A stretch of DNA of 64,000 nucleotides from Nautilia profundicola AmH (GCF_000021725.1 NC_012115.1:645001-709000); one strand, 5' to 3'; positions 10,429 through 18,524 are shown, counted from the stretch's first letter. The notes: a model not told the origin generated them from the letters alone. Numbers and translations: made by a program.

Positions 10429-11457
10429 ATGAAAAAACTTGTTTTGTTATTAGTTGCGATAATTTTAAATGCGAAAGTTATTACCGATTCGTTAAACAGA
10501 ACCGTAAATATTCCTGATAATATTAAAAAGGCCGTAGCCGTAGGTCCGGGCGCGTTAAGGCTGGTGGTTTATCTTGGCTCACAAGACAAAATTGCGGGAA
10601 TTGAAAAAAGAGAAAAAAAATTTATTTTCGCACGTCCTTACATACTTGCACATAAAGAGCTGCTTAAACTGCCTGTGGTCGGAATGGGCGGTCCGAATGT
10701 GCAGATTAACCTTGAAAAAATTATTTCATTAAAACCAGACGTAATAATCGCCGGATATATTTCAAAAAGCAGAGCCGATATGATAACGGCAAAAACAGGC
10801 ATTCCGGTTGTGGTGATTAGTTACGGTAAGCTCGGGACGTTTGCCAATGAAAAACTGTTTAATTCTATTAAGATCTTAGGAGAAGTGTTTAATAAACAAA
10901 AAAGAGCCGAGGATGTAACAAAGTATATTAAAAACCTCGATAAAGATATCAAAAAAAGAAAATTCAAAACCGATAAAAAGATCTATATCGGTGCCGTGGC
11001 ATTCAAAGGACTTCACGGTATAACTTCAACCATGCCTAAATTCCCTCCTTTTAAGATGCTGGGCATTAAAAACGTAATAAATTCAGATGCCAAATCACAG
11101 ATTTTTATAAATAAAGAAGCGCTTTTTAAGCTCAATCCGGATGTGATTTTTATAGACGAAAGCGGAATGAAGTTTATTAAAGATAGTTTTATAAAACACC
11201 TCAAAGCATATAAAACACACGAAATTTACGGGATACTGCCGTATAATAATTATATGACCAATATAGGAACGGCTTATGCGGATACGTATTATATCGGCAA
11301 AGTTCTTGCGCCCGGAAAATTCAAAGATATCGATATTAAACAAAAAACTGATGAGATTTATAAGTTTTTGGTCGGCAAACCTTGTTATAATTCGATGGCC
11401 GAATTTTTCGGAGGATTTAAAAAACTGTTTAAAGGGTTTGTTTGCAGGATTATATAA
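10429..11457 (+). CDS. Periplasmic substrate-binding protein of a FecBCD-type metal/siderophore ABC importer
   Basis: A 342-residue periplasmic-binding protein of the FhuD/BtuF/FepB class. It has an N-terminal signal peptide, then the two lobes typical of helical-backbone binding proteins (start VITDSLNRTVNIPDNIKK; VAVGPGALRLVVYLG). The ATG at 10429 is chosen because GGAG lies seven bases upstream and a signal peptide begins there; an upstream GTG at 10390 would add 13 unhelpful residues. No lipobox Cys is visible. Its 3' end overlaps the permease gene. The cargo is unknown: ferric siderophore, haem, cobalamin or nickel chelate are all possible. Confidence 0.85.
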   Translation: MKKLVLLLVAIILNAKVITDSLNRTVNIPDNIKKAVAVGPGALRLVVYLGSQDKIAGIEKREKKFIFARPYILAHKELLKLPVVGMGGPNVQINLEKIISLKPDVIIAGYISKSRADMITAKTGIPVVVISYGKLGTFANEKLFNSIKILGEVFNKQKRAEDVTKYIKNLDKDIKKRKFKTDKKIYIGAVAFKGLHGITSTMPKFPPFKMLGIKNVINSDAKSQIFINKEALFKLNPDVIFIDESGMKFIKDSFIKHLKAYKTHEIYGILPYNNYMTNIGTAYADTYYIGKVLAPGKFKDIDIKQKTDEIYKFLVGKPCYNSMAEFFGGFKKLFKGFVCRII

Positions 11458-12422
11458 AACTATTACAGAAAAATATTTTTTTAACGCTGTTTGCATTTAT
11501 TGTACTTATTGTTATTTTTATTCTTTCAGTTAAAACAGGGGAAGGCAATTATACCTTTTCATCTATAATTGACGCTTTTTTTAACAAAAACGACGAATAT
11601 TTTATAATATACGAAATAAGAATACCAAGAAGCCTTGCTGCGGTGTTTGTAGGTGCGTCTTTGGGTGTGGCGGGGCTTGTTATGCAGTATATTTTGAAAA
11701 ACCCTTTGGCTTCACCTTTTACTCTCGGTATTTCGCACGGGGCTTTGTTTGGTGCGAGTTTAAGTATAGTGTTTTTTAATTCGCTTTATCTTGCTTTGTT
11801 TGCTTTTATCGGGGCCAATGTTGTTACTTTTATGATTTTGACGCTTAGCAGACTCAGAGGATTTACTCCCGAAGTTTTGATTTTAAGCGGTGTGGCAATC
11901 AGTGCGCTTTTTGGAAGCGGAAGTATGTTTTTACAGTATTTTGCCGATGATTTGGAACTTAGCAACATAATAAACTGGAGTTTTGGCGATTTAAGCAAGG
12001 CGGAATATTTCAGTATTGGTGTGCTTTTTACGGTTTTTATACTTGCATTTATTTACTTTTATATAAAAAAATGGGATTTTAACGCACTTGATATAGTTGA
12101 GAGTGAAAACGTGGGAGTAAACGTTAGGCGTTTAAGACTGGTTTCTTTACTGATAGCCACTCTTCTTAGTGCCGTAAGTGTCGCGTATTTCGGAATAATC
12201 GGATTTATCGGGCTTATTGCTCCACATTTTGCGAGGCTTTTAAGCGGGGATTTCAGGTTTTTACTGCCGCTTAGTGCGATAATAGGTGCGGGACTTTTAC
12301 TGCTTTCGGATATTGCTTCAAGAATTCTTTTATCGCCGGTAGAACTGCCTGTCGGGATTCTTACATCTTTTATCGGGGCTCCTCTTTTTTTAATACTTCT
12401 TATTAAAATATACAGGAAATAA
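11442..12422 (+). CDS. FecCD family ABC transporter permease
   Basis: A 326-residue integral membrane protein with about ten hydrophobic segments. Family motifs include IRIPRSLAAVFVGASLGVAG at about residue 60, NPLASPFTLGIS at about residue 88 and, near the C-terminus, GFIGLIAPHFARLL, the ATPase-contact loop. The start is a TTG five bases after AGGG, inside the binding-protein gene, implying translational coupling. It forms the channel of the importer with the flanking genes. Confidence 0.9.
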   Translation: MQDYIKLLQKNIFLTLFAFIVLIVIFILSVKTGEGNYTFSSIIDAFFNKNDEYFIIYEIRIPRSLAAVFVGASLGVAGLVMQYILKNPLASPFTLGISHGALFGASLSIVFFNSLYLALFAFIGANVVTFMILTLSRLRGFTPEVLILSGVAISALFGSGSMFLQYFADDLELSNIINWSFGDLSKAEYFSIGVLFTVFILAFIYFYIKKWDFNALDIVESENVGVNVRRLRLVSLLIATLLSAVSVAYFGIIGFIGLIAPHFARLLSGDFRFLLPLSAIIGAGLLLLSDIASRILLSPVELPVGILTSFIGAPLFLILLIKIYRK

Positions 12423-12423
12423 A

Positions 12424-13179
12424 ATGAGGTTTGTTGTAGAGAATTTAAGGTTTTGCTATAAAAGCGACAAAATACTTGATGATATAAGTTTTGAGCTTAA
12501 ACGCGGAGATGTCGTTGCGATACTGGGTGTAAACGGTGCCGGAAAATCGACGCTTTTAAAAACAATAGCCAAGGTTGTTAAACCTAAAAAAGGTACTGTG
12601 TATCTCGGTGAGGAAGATATACATAAACTTGATTTTTCCGAGCTTGGTAAAAAAATAGGATATGTAAATCAAAAAAGTGAAGGCGGGTATCTGAATGTGT
12701 TTGATACGTTGCTGCTCGGCAGAAAGATCTATTTTAAAAGCTCTCCTAAAAAAGAGGATTTAAAACGGGTTGAGGATATTTTAGATAAACTTGATTTAAA
12801 AAACAAGGCTTTTACACCTACGAATGAATTAAGCGGCGGAGAGTTGCAAAAAGTGGTAATTGCAAGGGCGCTTTTGCAGGAGAGTGAGGTACTGCTTTTG
12901 GATGAACCGACAAATAACCTTGATATTAAAAACCAGGTTGAGGTTCTTAAACTTGTAAGAGAATTTTCAAAAGAGAAAAAAATATTAAGTATTCTTGTAA
13001 TGCATGATATAAATCTTGCGCTTCGCTTTTGTGATAAGTTTATTTTTATGAAAGACGGTAAAATTGAAGCGGAAGGCGGTAGGGAAATAATTACTGCCGA
13101 GCTGATAAAAAAAATATATAATATTGATGTGGATATCTGCAGTTACAGAGGTATTGATGTAGTGGTGTTTAAAAATTGA
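12424..13179 (+). CDS. FecE-type ABC transporter ATP-binding protein
   Basis: A 251-residue ATPase. Walker A is GVNGAGKST (about residue 36), the signature LSGGELQKV is near residue 138, Walker B is VLLLDEPTNNLD and the switch histidine is in VMHDINLA. It follows the permease by one base and closes the three-gene importer operon. After it comes 678 bases without a gene. Confidence 0.92.
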   Translation: MRFVVENLRFCYKSDKILDDISFELKRGDVVAILGVNGAGKSTLLKTIAKVVKPKKGTVYLGEEDIHKLDFSELGKKIGYVNQKSEGGYLNVFDTLLLGRKIYFKSSPKKEDLKRVEDILDKLDLKNKAFTPTNELSGGELQKVVIARALLQESEVLLLDEPTNNLDIKNQVEVLKLVREFSKEKKILSILVMHDINLALRFCDKFIFMKDGKIEAEGGREIITAELIKKIYNIDVDICSYRGIDVVVFKN

Positions 13180-13255
13180 GTTAATGAACGGTCATTTAAT
13201 CTAAATTTAAGGTTTCTGTTATAAAATTTCATTAAGCCTTTTAAAAAGTTTCTTC

Positions 13256-13276
13256 AAGAAGGAAGTTTTCCTTCTT
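13256..13276. terminator. Hairpin after the FecBCD-type operon, possible terminator
   Basis: AAGAAGGA, loop AGTTT, then TCCTTCTT: a perfect 8-bp stem 77 bases after the ATPase stop. It is followed only by a mixed AT stretch, so a classical T-tract is missing and termination is weakly supported. Confidence 0.4.
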
Positions 13277-13795
13277 AATTCTCATATTAGTGTCTGGCAC
13301 CAGAAACTGCGGATATAAAATCTCTTGTTTACTTTTCATTATTTTATATAGCTAACGCAATTATGTTGTTAGTATATATGTTAGACGTGATATTGTTATA
13401 TTGTATGTATGGTGTATCAACTCTAAAACTATTTTTGATGCTTAAATACAAACGGTTTGTTTTACAAATAAAATAGTTAAAGCATAAATGAATTGCAAAT
13501 TATATTATTGGATTTTGTAGTGTCTGTCATTGTATATATTAAATTAATGTTGTTTTTTGATGTTTTCAATATTTAGATTTTAAGTGATTTAAGTTTTGAT
13601 TGTTTAAATTTGTATTATGCATTATAAGTTTAGTGTTTAGATAATTTTAAAAATTTTGTGCTTTGAATTATAAAAGTATGAACTGTGATTGTGAAAAAGA
13701 AACAGATCTAATTTTTGTACTTGTATATAAATAGGACTAAAACTTAATCAATTTGCTTTAATTTAAGTTCTAAAAATATATAAGAATATAAAAAT

Positions 13796-13828
13796 TTTAA
13801 GTTTTTTCTTAAAAAACTGAGTTACAAT
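13796..13828 (+). promoter_or_regulatory. Promoter of the nikMNQO operon
   Basis: TTTAAGTTTT (13796-13805) and TACAAT (13823-13828) are separated by 17 bases. The first matches the TTTAAGTNTT -35 element described for Campylobacter jejuni sigma-70 promoters. Transcription would start about 24 bases before the ATG. Confidence 0.6.
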
Positions 13829-13857
13829 TCACTGTAAAAAAATCAAAAGGAGAAAAA

Positions 13858-14499
13858 ATGCATATTCCTGACGGATATATTTCACCTGTAACTTGTGCGG
13901 TAACGTATGCCGTAGCGGCACCATTTTGGTATTACGGGTTTAAAAAACTTAAAGAAAAACTAAACGAAGAGACTCTTCCGACTCTTGCAGCATTGAGTGC
14001 ACTAAGTTTTATAATTATGATGTTTAATATTCCGGTACCCGGAGGTACGTCCGCCCATGCAGTTGGTGCTGTAGCGATTGCAATTCTGTTCGGTCCCTGG
14101 GTGGGGTTTGTTTCGGTTTCACTTGTGCTATTAATTCAGGCGGTGGTGTTTGGAGACGGAGGAATAAGTGCCTGGGCAATTAATTCTTTATCAATGGGAT
14201 TTGTCGGAAGTTTTGTAGGTTATTACGTATTTAACGCACTTAAAAAATATAAATTCGCACCTTTCATAGCCGGGTATGTAGGTATTTTGGCTTCTGCACT
14301 GGTTGTTGGAATAGTACTTGGTATTCAGCCTATGTTTTGGGTTTCAAACGGGCATCCTGAATATTTCCCGTTCGGGCTAAAAGTTGCAATTCCTGCAATG
14401 CTAAGCGCTCATCTAATTATCGGGTTTGCAGAAGGAATACTTACTCAAATAGTATATAAACTTGTTGGCGAAAAAACTATTCAAAGGATTGCGGCATGA
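13858..14499 (+). CDS. nikM: ECF-type nickel/cobalt transporter S component (NikM/CbiM)
   Basis: A 213-residue CbiM/NikM protein, the substrate-binding membrane subunit. The mature N-terminus MHIPDGYIS carries the conserved His2 used for metal binding. The conserved GGTSAHAVGAVAIAILFGPW and VVFGDGGISAWAINSLSM segments contain further metal-site histidines and glycine-rich turns. It is led by AAAAGGAG and a good promoter. Nickel rather than cobalt is inferred from the PDGLE-type NikN that follows and from the hyp genes downstream. Confidence 0.9.
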   Translation: MHIPDGYISPVTCAVTYAVAAPFWYYGFKKLKEKLNEETLPTLAALSALSFIIMMFNIPVPGGTSAHAVGAVAIAILFGPWVGFVSVSLVLLIQAVVFGDGGISAWAINSLSMGFVGSFVGYYVFNALKKYKFAPFIAGYVGILASALVVGIVLGIQPMFWVSNGHPEYFPFGLKVAIPAMLSAHLIIGFAEGILTQIVYKLVGEKTIQRIAA

Positions 14500-14798
14500 A
14501 AAAGAAACTTTATATAATGCTTGGGGTTTTGATTGCGCTTGTTCCGTTAGGGCTATTGACAGACGCTCCTGCATGGGGTGAGTGGGACAGCAGTTATTTT
14601 GAAAAAGTATTAGGGTTTATGCCTCAGGGAATTGAGAAAATCGAAAACTCTATTCATATGAAATATATTTTGCCTGATTATTCACTTCCCGGTGCGAATG
14701 ATGTATTGGGCTATTATATAAGTGCGATCGTGGGTGCGGTGCTTGTATTTGCAATTTATTATTTTATTTATCTGATGGTTAAAAGGAAAAAAGCGTGA
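14496..14798 (+). CDS. nikN: PDGLE-domain accessory membrane protein (NikN-like)
   Basis: A 100-residue protein with one N-terminal and one C-terminal membrane segment enclosing an extracytoplasmic loop. The loop carries the family motif in a variant form (PDYSLPG, where the canonical sequence is PDYxxPG/PDGLE). It overlaps nikM by four bases and nikQ by four. In nickel and cobalt ECF systems this small subunit assists metal loading of the S component. Confidence 0.82.
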   Translation: MKKKLYIMLGVLIALVPLGLLTDAPAWGEWDSSYFEKVLGFMPQGIEKIENSIHMKYILPDYSLPGANDVLGYYISAIVGAVLVFAIYYFIYLMVKRKKA

Positions 14799-15331
14799 GA
14801 ATATTTTTTATTGCTTTTTTCTTTCTTTTTTTATATTTAAAAAATATTGAAGCAATACTCCTTGGAGTTTTGGTTTTATTGGCGATTGATTATAAAAAAA
14901 TGCTAAAAAGGAGCAAAAGGGTTATTGTTTCAATATTTTTATTTAATTTAGGCGTAAGTGTCGGTTATGTTCTGATGGGATATATTGAAAGTTTTAACCC
15001 ATGGGATTATGTAATATATATAAACCTCAAAGTTTTTTTAATGACGTATTTTGTTTTCTGGTTTTTTGAAAGGGTAAATGTTGTTGAATTTTTTTCTTTT
15101 TCAAAAGATCTGAGTTATTTGATGACAATGACATTGTCGCAGATCTTTTCATATAAAAAAACCTTTGAAGATTTCAGAATGGCTTTCAAATCAAGGGTTA
15201 TTAGTTTAAGGGATAAAGAAAAAGATTTCATAGCAAATACGTTTAAGTTTTTTTTCAAAAAGGCTATGAGGGATTCTAAAGAAAAAGCGCTTGCCATGAG
15301 GGCGAGAGGCTTTTTCGATAGTGAAAAGTGA
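14795..15331 (+). CDS. nikQ: ECF transporter transmembrane T component (NikQ/CbiQ)
   Basis: A 178-residue CbiQ-type protein, shorter than the usual ~220-250. It has hydrophobic N-terminal segments and the coupling helices near the C-terminus, where AMRARGF is the conserved Ala-Arg-Gly motif that contacts the ATPase. The start is GTG 14795, eight bases after AAAAGG and overlapping nikN. The last codons (Ser-Glu-Lys-stop) are formed by the first units of a heptamer array, so the C-terminus may have been reshaped by the repeat. Confidence 0.85.
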   Translation: MRIFFIAFFFLFLYLKNIEAILLGVLVLLAIDYKKMLKRSKRVIVSIFLFNLGVSVGYVLMGYIESFNPWDYVIYINLKVFLMTYFVFWFFERVNVVEFFSFSKDLSYLMTMTLSQIFSYKKTFEDFRMAFKSRVISLRDKEKDFIANTFKFFFKKAMRDSKEKALAMRARGFFDSEK

Positions 15332-15355
15332 AAAATTAAAAATGAAAAGTGAAGA
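15321..15355 (+). repeat. Five-unit heptamer array at the nikQ/nikO boundary
   Basis: GTGAAAA, GTGAAAA, ATTAAAA, ATGAAAA, GTGAAGA in tandem, 35 bases. It supplies the nikQ stop codon and ends just before the nikO start. Confidence 0.75.
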
Positions 15356-15357
15356 AG

Positions 15358-16119
15358 ATGAATGAAATTGTAAGTATTAAAAACGGATATTTTTATTATG
15401 AGGATAATTTAGCGCTTGAAAATATAAATTTAGAGGTTAAGGAAAAAGAAAAACTTGTTTTGTTGGGAAATAACGGGAGCGGCAAGTCGACTCTTTTAAG
15501 GGTGATTGCCAGGCTTTATTTTTTAAATAGAGGCGAGTACAGGTTTGAGGGAAAACCTCTTAAAAAAAGAAAAGTTAAAAAGGAATTCAGAAGCAAGGTA
15601 GGCATTCTTTTTCAAAATCCGGACGCTATGATATTTAATCCGACTGTATATGATGAAATAGCTTTTTCTCTTAAAGAATTCGGATTTGACAATGTTGATG
15701 ACAGGGTTATAGAGATAGCTAAAGAATTCAATATAGAAAAACTGCTTAAAAAATCACCTCTTGAACTAAGCGGTGGGGAAAAACAAAAGGTAATGCTTGC
15801 TTCCATTATGGTGTATGAACCAAAACTCCTGCTTCTTGACGAACCGACTGCGGCTATGGATCCGAGAACTACAGGATGGTTTATAGATTTTATTTATGAT
15901 CTTGACATTACTGCAATTATCGCAACTCATGATCTGGCGGTGGCGTATGAACTGAGCGACAGGGCGGTTGTAATGGATGAAGGGCATAAAATTGTTTATG
16001 ACGGGGATATGGAAGAGCTTATGAAGAATCTCGATGTACTGTTACAGGCAAACCTTATACATAAACACAGACACAGACACAAAAAATTTATTCATTCACA
16101 CTACCATTTACACTTCTAA
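15358..16119 (+). CDS. nikO: ECF transporter ATP-binding protein with histidine-rich C-terminus (NikO/CbiO)
   Basis: A 253-residue ATPase of the ECF A-component type. Walker A is GNNGSGKST, the Q-loop reads GILFQNPDAMIF, the signature is LSGGEKQKV, and Walker B is LLLLDEPTAAMDP followed by the switch His in ATHDLA. The final ~18 residues are strongly histidine-rich (HKHRHRHKK, then HSHYHLHF) and could bind or buffer nickel. ATG 15358 is preferred; an in-frame GTG at 15349 lies inside the heptamer repeat with no ribosome-binding site. Confidence 0.9.
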   Translation: MNEIVSIKNGYFYYEDNLALENINLEVKEKEKLVLLGNNGSGKSTLLRVIARLYFLNRGEYRFEGKPLKKRKVKKEFRSKVGILFQNPDAMIFNPTVYDEIAFSLKEFGFDNVDDRVIEIAKEFNIEKLLKKSPLELSGGEKQKVMLASIMVYEPKLLLLDEPTAAMDPRTTGWFIDFIYDLDITAIIATHDLAVAYELSDRAVVMDEGHKIVYDGDMEELMKNLDVLLQANLIHKHRHRHKKFIHSHYHLHF

Positions 16120-16150
16120 CAGTCCAAAACCTATACAAGAAAATTTAGAT

Positions 16151-16182
16151 TTTAAGTTTTTTTTAAAATTTCAGGGTATAAT
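16151..16182 (+). promoter_or_regulatory. Promoter of the hypBCDE operon
   Basis: TTTAAGTTTT (16151-16160) and a perfect TATAAT (16177-16182) with a 16-base T-rich spacer: the best promoter in the window. It predicts a start near 16189, which would place the structured leader at 16209-16303 inside the hypB 5' untranslated region. Confidence 0.7.
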
Positions 16183-16208
16183 TCTGTGTATTGAATAGTT
16201 ATTTTCTT

Positions 16209-16303
16209 AAAATTTCATTTTTTTCAAACGGCTTCACTACGGTGCCCGAAATTAAAAATTTCGACCGTAACGTTGTGCAGATGTTTTCTCAAAATGAAAT
16301 TTT
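16209..16303 (+). ncRNA. Candidate structured leader RNA upstream of hypB (copy 1 of 2)
   Basis: A 95-base element closed by a perfect 13-bp inverted repeat (AAAATTTCATTTT at 16209-16221, AAAATGAAATTTT at 16291-16303). Inside is a second stem (ACGGT with ACCGT, plus CGAAATT with AATTTCG, loop AAA) at 16239-16268 with a 3-base bulge GCC. The loops on both sides (TTTCAAACGGCTTCACT and CGTTGTGCAGATGTTTTCTC) are unpaired or weakly paired. A second copy at 52518-52609 has the same core but an outer stem altered by compensating changes. It ends 27 bases before the hypB ATG and follows a strong promoter. It looks like a cis-regulatory RNA; ligand unknown. Confidence 0.7.
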
Positions 16304-16330
16304 AAAAAATGCAATAAAAAAGGAGTCAAT

Positions 16331-17041
16331 ATGGCTGAAATTATCAATGAAGATATTAAAAACAACCCTCAGTTATCACATAAAGTTACCGTAATTGAAA
16401 AAATTCTTTCTAAAAACAACGCTATGGCGGATGAAATCAGAAAACAGTTTGATGAACATAAAATAACATGTTTTAATATGATGAGTTCCCCCGGAAGCGG
16501 GAAAACAACAACTCTTGAAAATTTAGCAGGTAAACTGCCGTATAAATTCGGAGTAATTGAAGGAGATTTGGAAACGAGCAGAGATGCCGAGAGAATCAGA
16601 AACAAAGGTATCTGGTCATTTCAGCTTCAGACAGGAAGAGCCTGCCATCTTGATGCCGGAATGGTAAAACACGCAATGCCTGAATTCCCGTTTGACGATG
16701 TGGAAGTTGCGTTTATTGAAAACGTGGGTAACCTTGTATGTCCTGCAAGCTATGATGTAGGAGCTCATTACAATATGGTATTCGTAAGTGTTCCGGAAGG
16801 TGACGATAAAATCGAAAAATACCCTGTAATGTTCAGAAAAGCCGATATAGTCGTTATTACAAAAGCGGATATGGTTGATTATTTTGATTTTAATATCGAA
16901 AGAGCAATTGAAAACGCAAGAAAACTAAAACCTGGAGTCCCGGTAGTACTTCTAAACAATAAAACGGGCGAAGGGCTTGATGAAATAATAGATTGGATTA
17001 AACAAAAAAGAGAAGAACACTTAAAGTCAATTGAGAATTGA
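16331..17041 (+). CDS. hypB: Hydrogenase nickel-incorporation GTPase HypB
   Basis: A 236-residue SIMIBI GTPase that, with HypA, inserts nickel into NiFe hydrogenase large subunits. The P-loop is SSPGSGKTT (about 52-60), the switch region EGDLETSRDAERI follows, and the metal site Cys-His is in GRACHLDAGM. The base-recognition motif is ITKADM. The N-terminal CxxCGC nickel-binding tail of some HypBs is absent, as is usual for epsilonproteobacteria. GGAG lies five bases before the ATG. The C-terminal residues and stop come from a heptamer array. hypA is not in the window. Confidence 0.95.
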   Translation: MAEIINEDIKNNPQLSHKVTVIEKILSKNNAMADEIRKQFDEHKITCFNMMSSPGSGKTTTLENLAGKLPYKFGVIEGDLETSRDAERIRNKGIWSFQLQTGRACHLDAGMVKHAMPEFPFDDVEVAFIENVGNLVCPASYDVGAHYNMVFVSVPEGDDKIEKYPVMFRKADIVVITKADMVDYFDFNIERAIENARKLKPGVPVVLLNNKTGEGLDEIIDWIKQKREEHLKSIEN

Positions 17042-17064
17042 GAATGAGGAATTGAGAATTAAAA
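17030..17064 (+). repeat. Five-unit heptamer array at the hypB/hypC boundary
   Basis: ATTGAGA, ATTGAGA, ATGAGGA, ATTGAGA, ATTAAAA in tandem (35 bases). It supplies the hypB stop and ends directly at the hypC ribosome-binding site GGAG. Confidence 0.75.
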
Positions 17065-17073
17065 GGAGAAAAT

Positions 17074-17388
17074 ATGTGTCTTGCAATACCGAGTAAAGTT
17101 TTGAGTATAGATGAAAACAATATAGCAGAAGTTGATACTCTTGGAGTAAAAAGACAGGTTAGTCTTGATTTGATCCAGGAAGAGGTAAAACCTGGAGATT
17201 ACGTGCTTATTCACGTAGGATACGCAATGGGTAAAATTGATGAAAAAGAAGCCCTCGAGAGTATAGAAGTATATAAAATGCTGGCGGAAGCCGCAATGGA
17301 GGATGATTTTGCGATAGATCCAGAAAAACTGGTCAATGAAGACGGCCCGCTTTTATATAAGCCGGAGGAAGAAGAAAATAAACAATAA
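17074..17388 (+). CDS. hypC: Hydrogenase maturation chaperone HypC
   Basis: A 104-residue HypC/HupF protein. The N-terminus MCLAIPSKV has the essential Cys2 that works with HypD in building the Fe(CN)2CO group and docking it on the hydrogenase precursor. VHVGYAMG-type residues (LIHVGYAMGKIDE) are conserved in the beta-barrel. The C-terminal 25 residues are acidic and variable. It has AAAAGGAG upstream and lies between hypB and hypD in one operon. Confidence 0.95.
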   Translation: MCLAIPSKVLSIDENNIAEVDTLGVKRQVSLDLIQEEVKPGDYVLIHVGYAMGKIDEKEALESIEVYKMLAEAAMEDDFAIDPEKLVNEDGPLLYKPEEEENKQ

Positions 17389-17405
17389 ACTGAATGGAGC
17401 CGAAA

Positions 17406-18524
17406 ATGAGTGATTTAACACTAAAAGATCTGTATTTTAAATTCAGAGACCCGACCGCTATGAAAACTTTGGCTGAGCTTATCAGAAAAGAAGCCAAAGG
17501 TCTAAAAGAGCCTATGAGGGTAATGGAGATATGCGGAGGACATACGCATACTATTATGAAATACGGGATCAAGCAGCTTTTGCCTGAAAATATAGAATTT
17601 ATACACGGTCCCGGGTGTCCTGTGTGCGTAATGCCGAAAGAAAGAATCGACCATGCAATCGAACTTGCTAAGCAGGACGGTGTTATTTTGGCGACTTTAG
17701 GGGATATGATAAGAGTGCCCGGAAGTAAAAGTTCGCTTGCGAAAGTAAGGGCTGAAGGGGCTGACGTAAGACCGCTTCATTCAACTTTGGACGTTCTTAA
17801 AATTGCAAAAGAAAACCCTGATAAAAAGGTTGTGTTTTTCGCAATAGGGTTTGAAACGACTACACCTATGACTGCAGCTTTAATGGAAAGGGCATTTAAA
17901 GAAGGTATTAAAAATATCTATTATCATATAAACCATGTACTTGTACCGCCTCCTATGAGAGCAATAATGGACAGCGGTGAAGCTAAAATAAACGCATTTA
18001 TAGGTCCAAGCCACGTCAGTGTAATAATCGGGGCTAAAAGTTATCAGTTTTTGGTAGACAGTTATAATACACCTGTTGTAGTAGCGGGGTTTGAGCCGGT
18101 GGATGTGATGGAGAGTATTTTGATGCTTGTACGCCAGAAACTAAAAGGCGAGCCGAAAGTGGAAATACAATATAAACGTGCGACAACATGGGACGGAAAC
18201 GTGTTGGCACAAAAAATGATTGATAAATATATGGATGTAAGAGACACGTTCAGATGGAGAGGGCTTGGAGATATCCCGAAAAGTGCATTGAAACTAAGAG
18301 ACGAATATGCGGAGTTTGATGCAGAAAAAGTGTTTGCGGATATTTTACCGAATGAGCCGATTGACGATCATAAACTTTGTATCTGCGGACAGATTTTAAG
18401 AGGTCTTGCAAACCCGACAGACTGTAAAGTGTTCGGAACGGCATGTACGCCAAGCTCACCTCTTGGAAGTTGTATGGTAAGTGACGAGGGTGCATGTAAT
18501 GCGTATTACAGGTATGCAAGGTAA
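17406..18524 (+). CDS. hypD: Hydrogenase maturation iron-sulfur protein HypD
   Basis: A 372-residue HypD. Hallmarks are the CGGHTHTIMKYG motif, the GPGCPVCVMP cysteines of the redox site, FAIGFETTTP, and the C-terminal cysteines that hold the 4Fe-4S cluster (CICGQ, ACTPSSPLGSCMVSDEGACNA). It cooperates with HypC to receive cyanide from HypE and add it to iron. ATG 17406 is chosen because GGAG lies five bases upstream; the ATG at 17394 precedes that site. Confidence 0.95.
   Translation: MSDLTLKDLYFKFRDPTAMKTLAELIRKEAKGLKEPMRVMEICGGHTHTIMKYGIKQLLPENIEFIHGPGCPVCVMPKERIDHAIELAKQDGVILATLGDMIRVPGSKSSLAKVRAEGADVRPLHSTLDVLKIAKENPDKKVVFFAIGFETTTPMTAALMERAFKEGIKNIYYHINHVLVPPPMRAIMDSGEAKINAFIGPSHVSVIIGAKSYQFLVDSYNTPVVVAGFEPVDVMESILMLVRQKLKGEPKVEIQYKRATTWDGNVLAQKMIDKYMDVRDTFRWRGLGDIPKSALKLRDEYAEFDAEKVFADILPNEPIDDHKLCICGQILRGLANPTDCKVFGTACTPSSPLGSCMVSDEGACNAYYRYAR

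Larger units (their letters stand above)
13180..13857. other. 678-base non-coding gap between the two metal-transport operons
   Basis: No credible ORF, tRNA or known riboswitch could be recognised. It contains an 8-bp hairpin (13256-13276), two GTGTCTGNCA motifs (13290-13299 and 13520-13529), a very AT-rich middle part, and the nikM promoter at its right end. It may hold a decayed gene or an unrecognised small RNA. Confidence 0.6.

Noticed and set aside
13180-13857. A cobalamin or NiCo riboswitch ahead of nikM
   Set aside because: None of the conserved core sequences of those classes could be recognised.
16209-16303. Reading the duplicated leader as a MITE or other mobile repeat
   Set aside because: The terminal inverted repeats differ between copies in a pair-conserving way, no target duplication is seen, and both copies keep the same orientation and distance to a start codon.
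16191-16394. A 67-codon ORF upstream of hypB
   Set aside because: It runs through the structured leader and into hypB in another frame, has no ribosome-binding site, and the second copy of the leader does not preserve its reading frame (2-base deletion).
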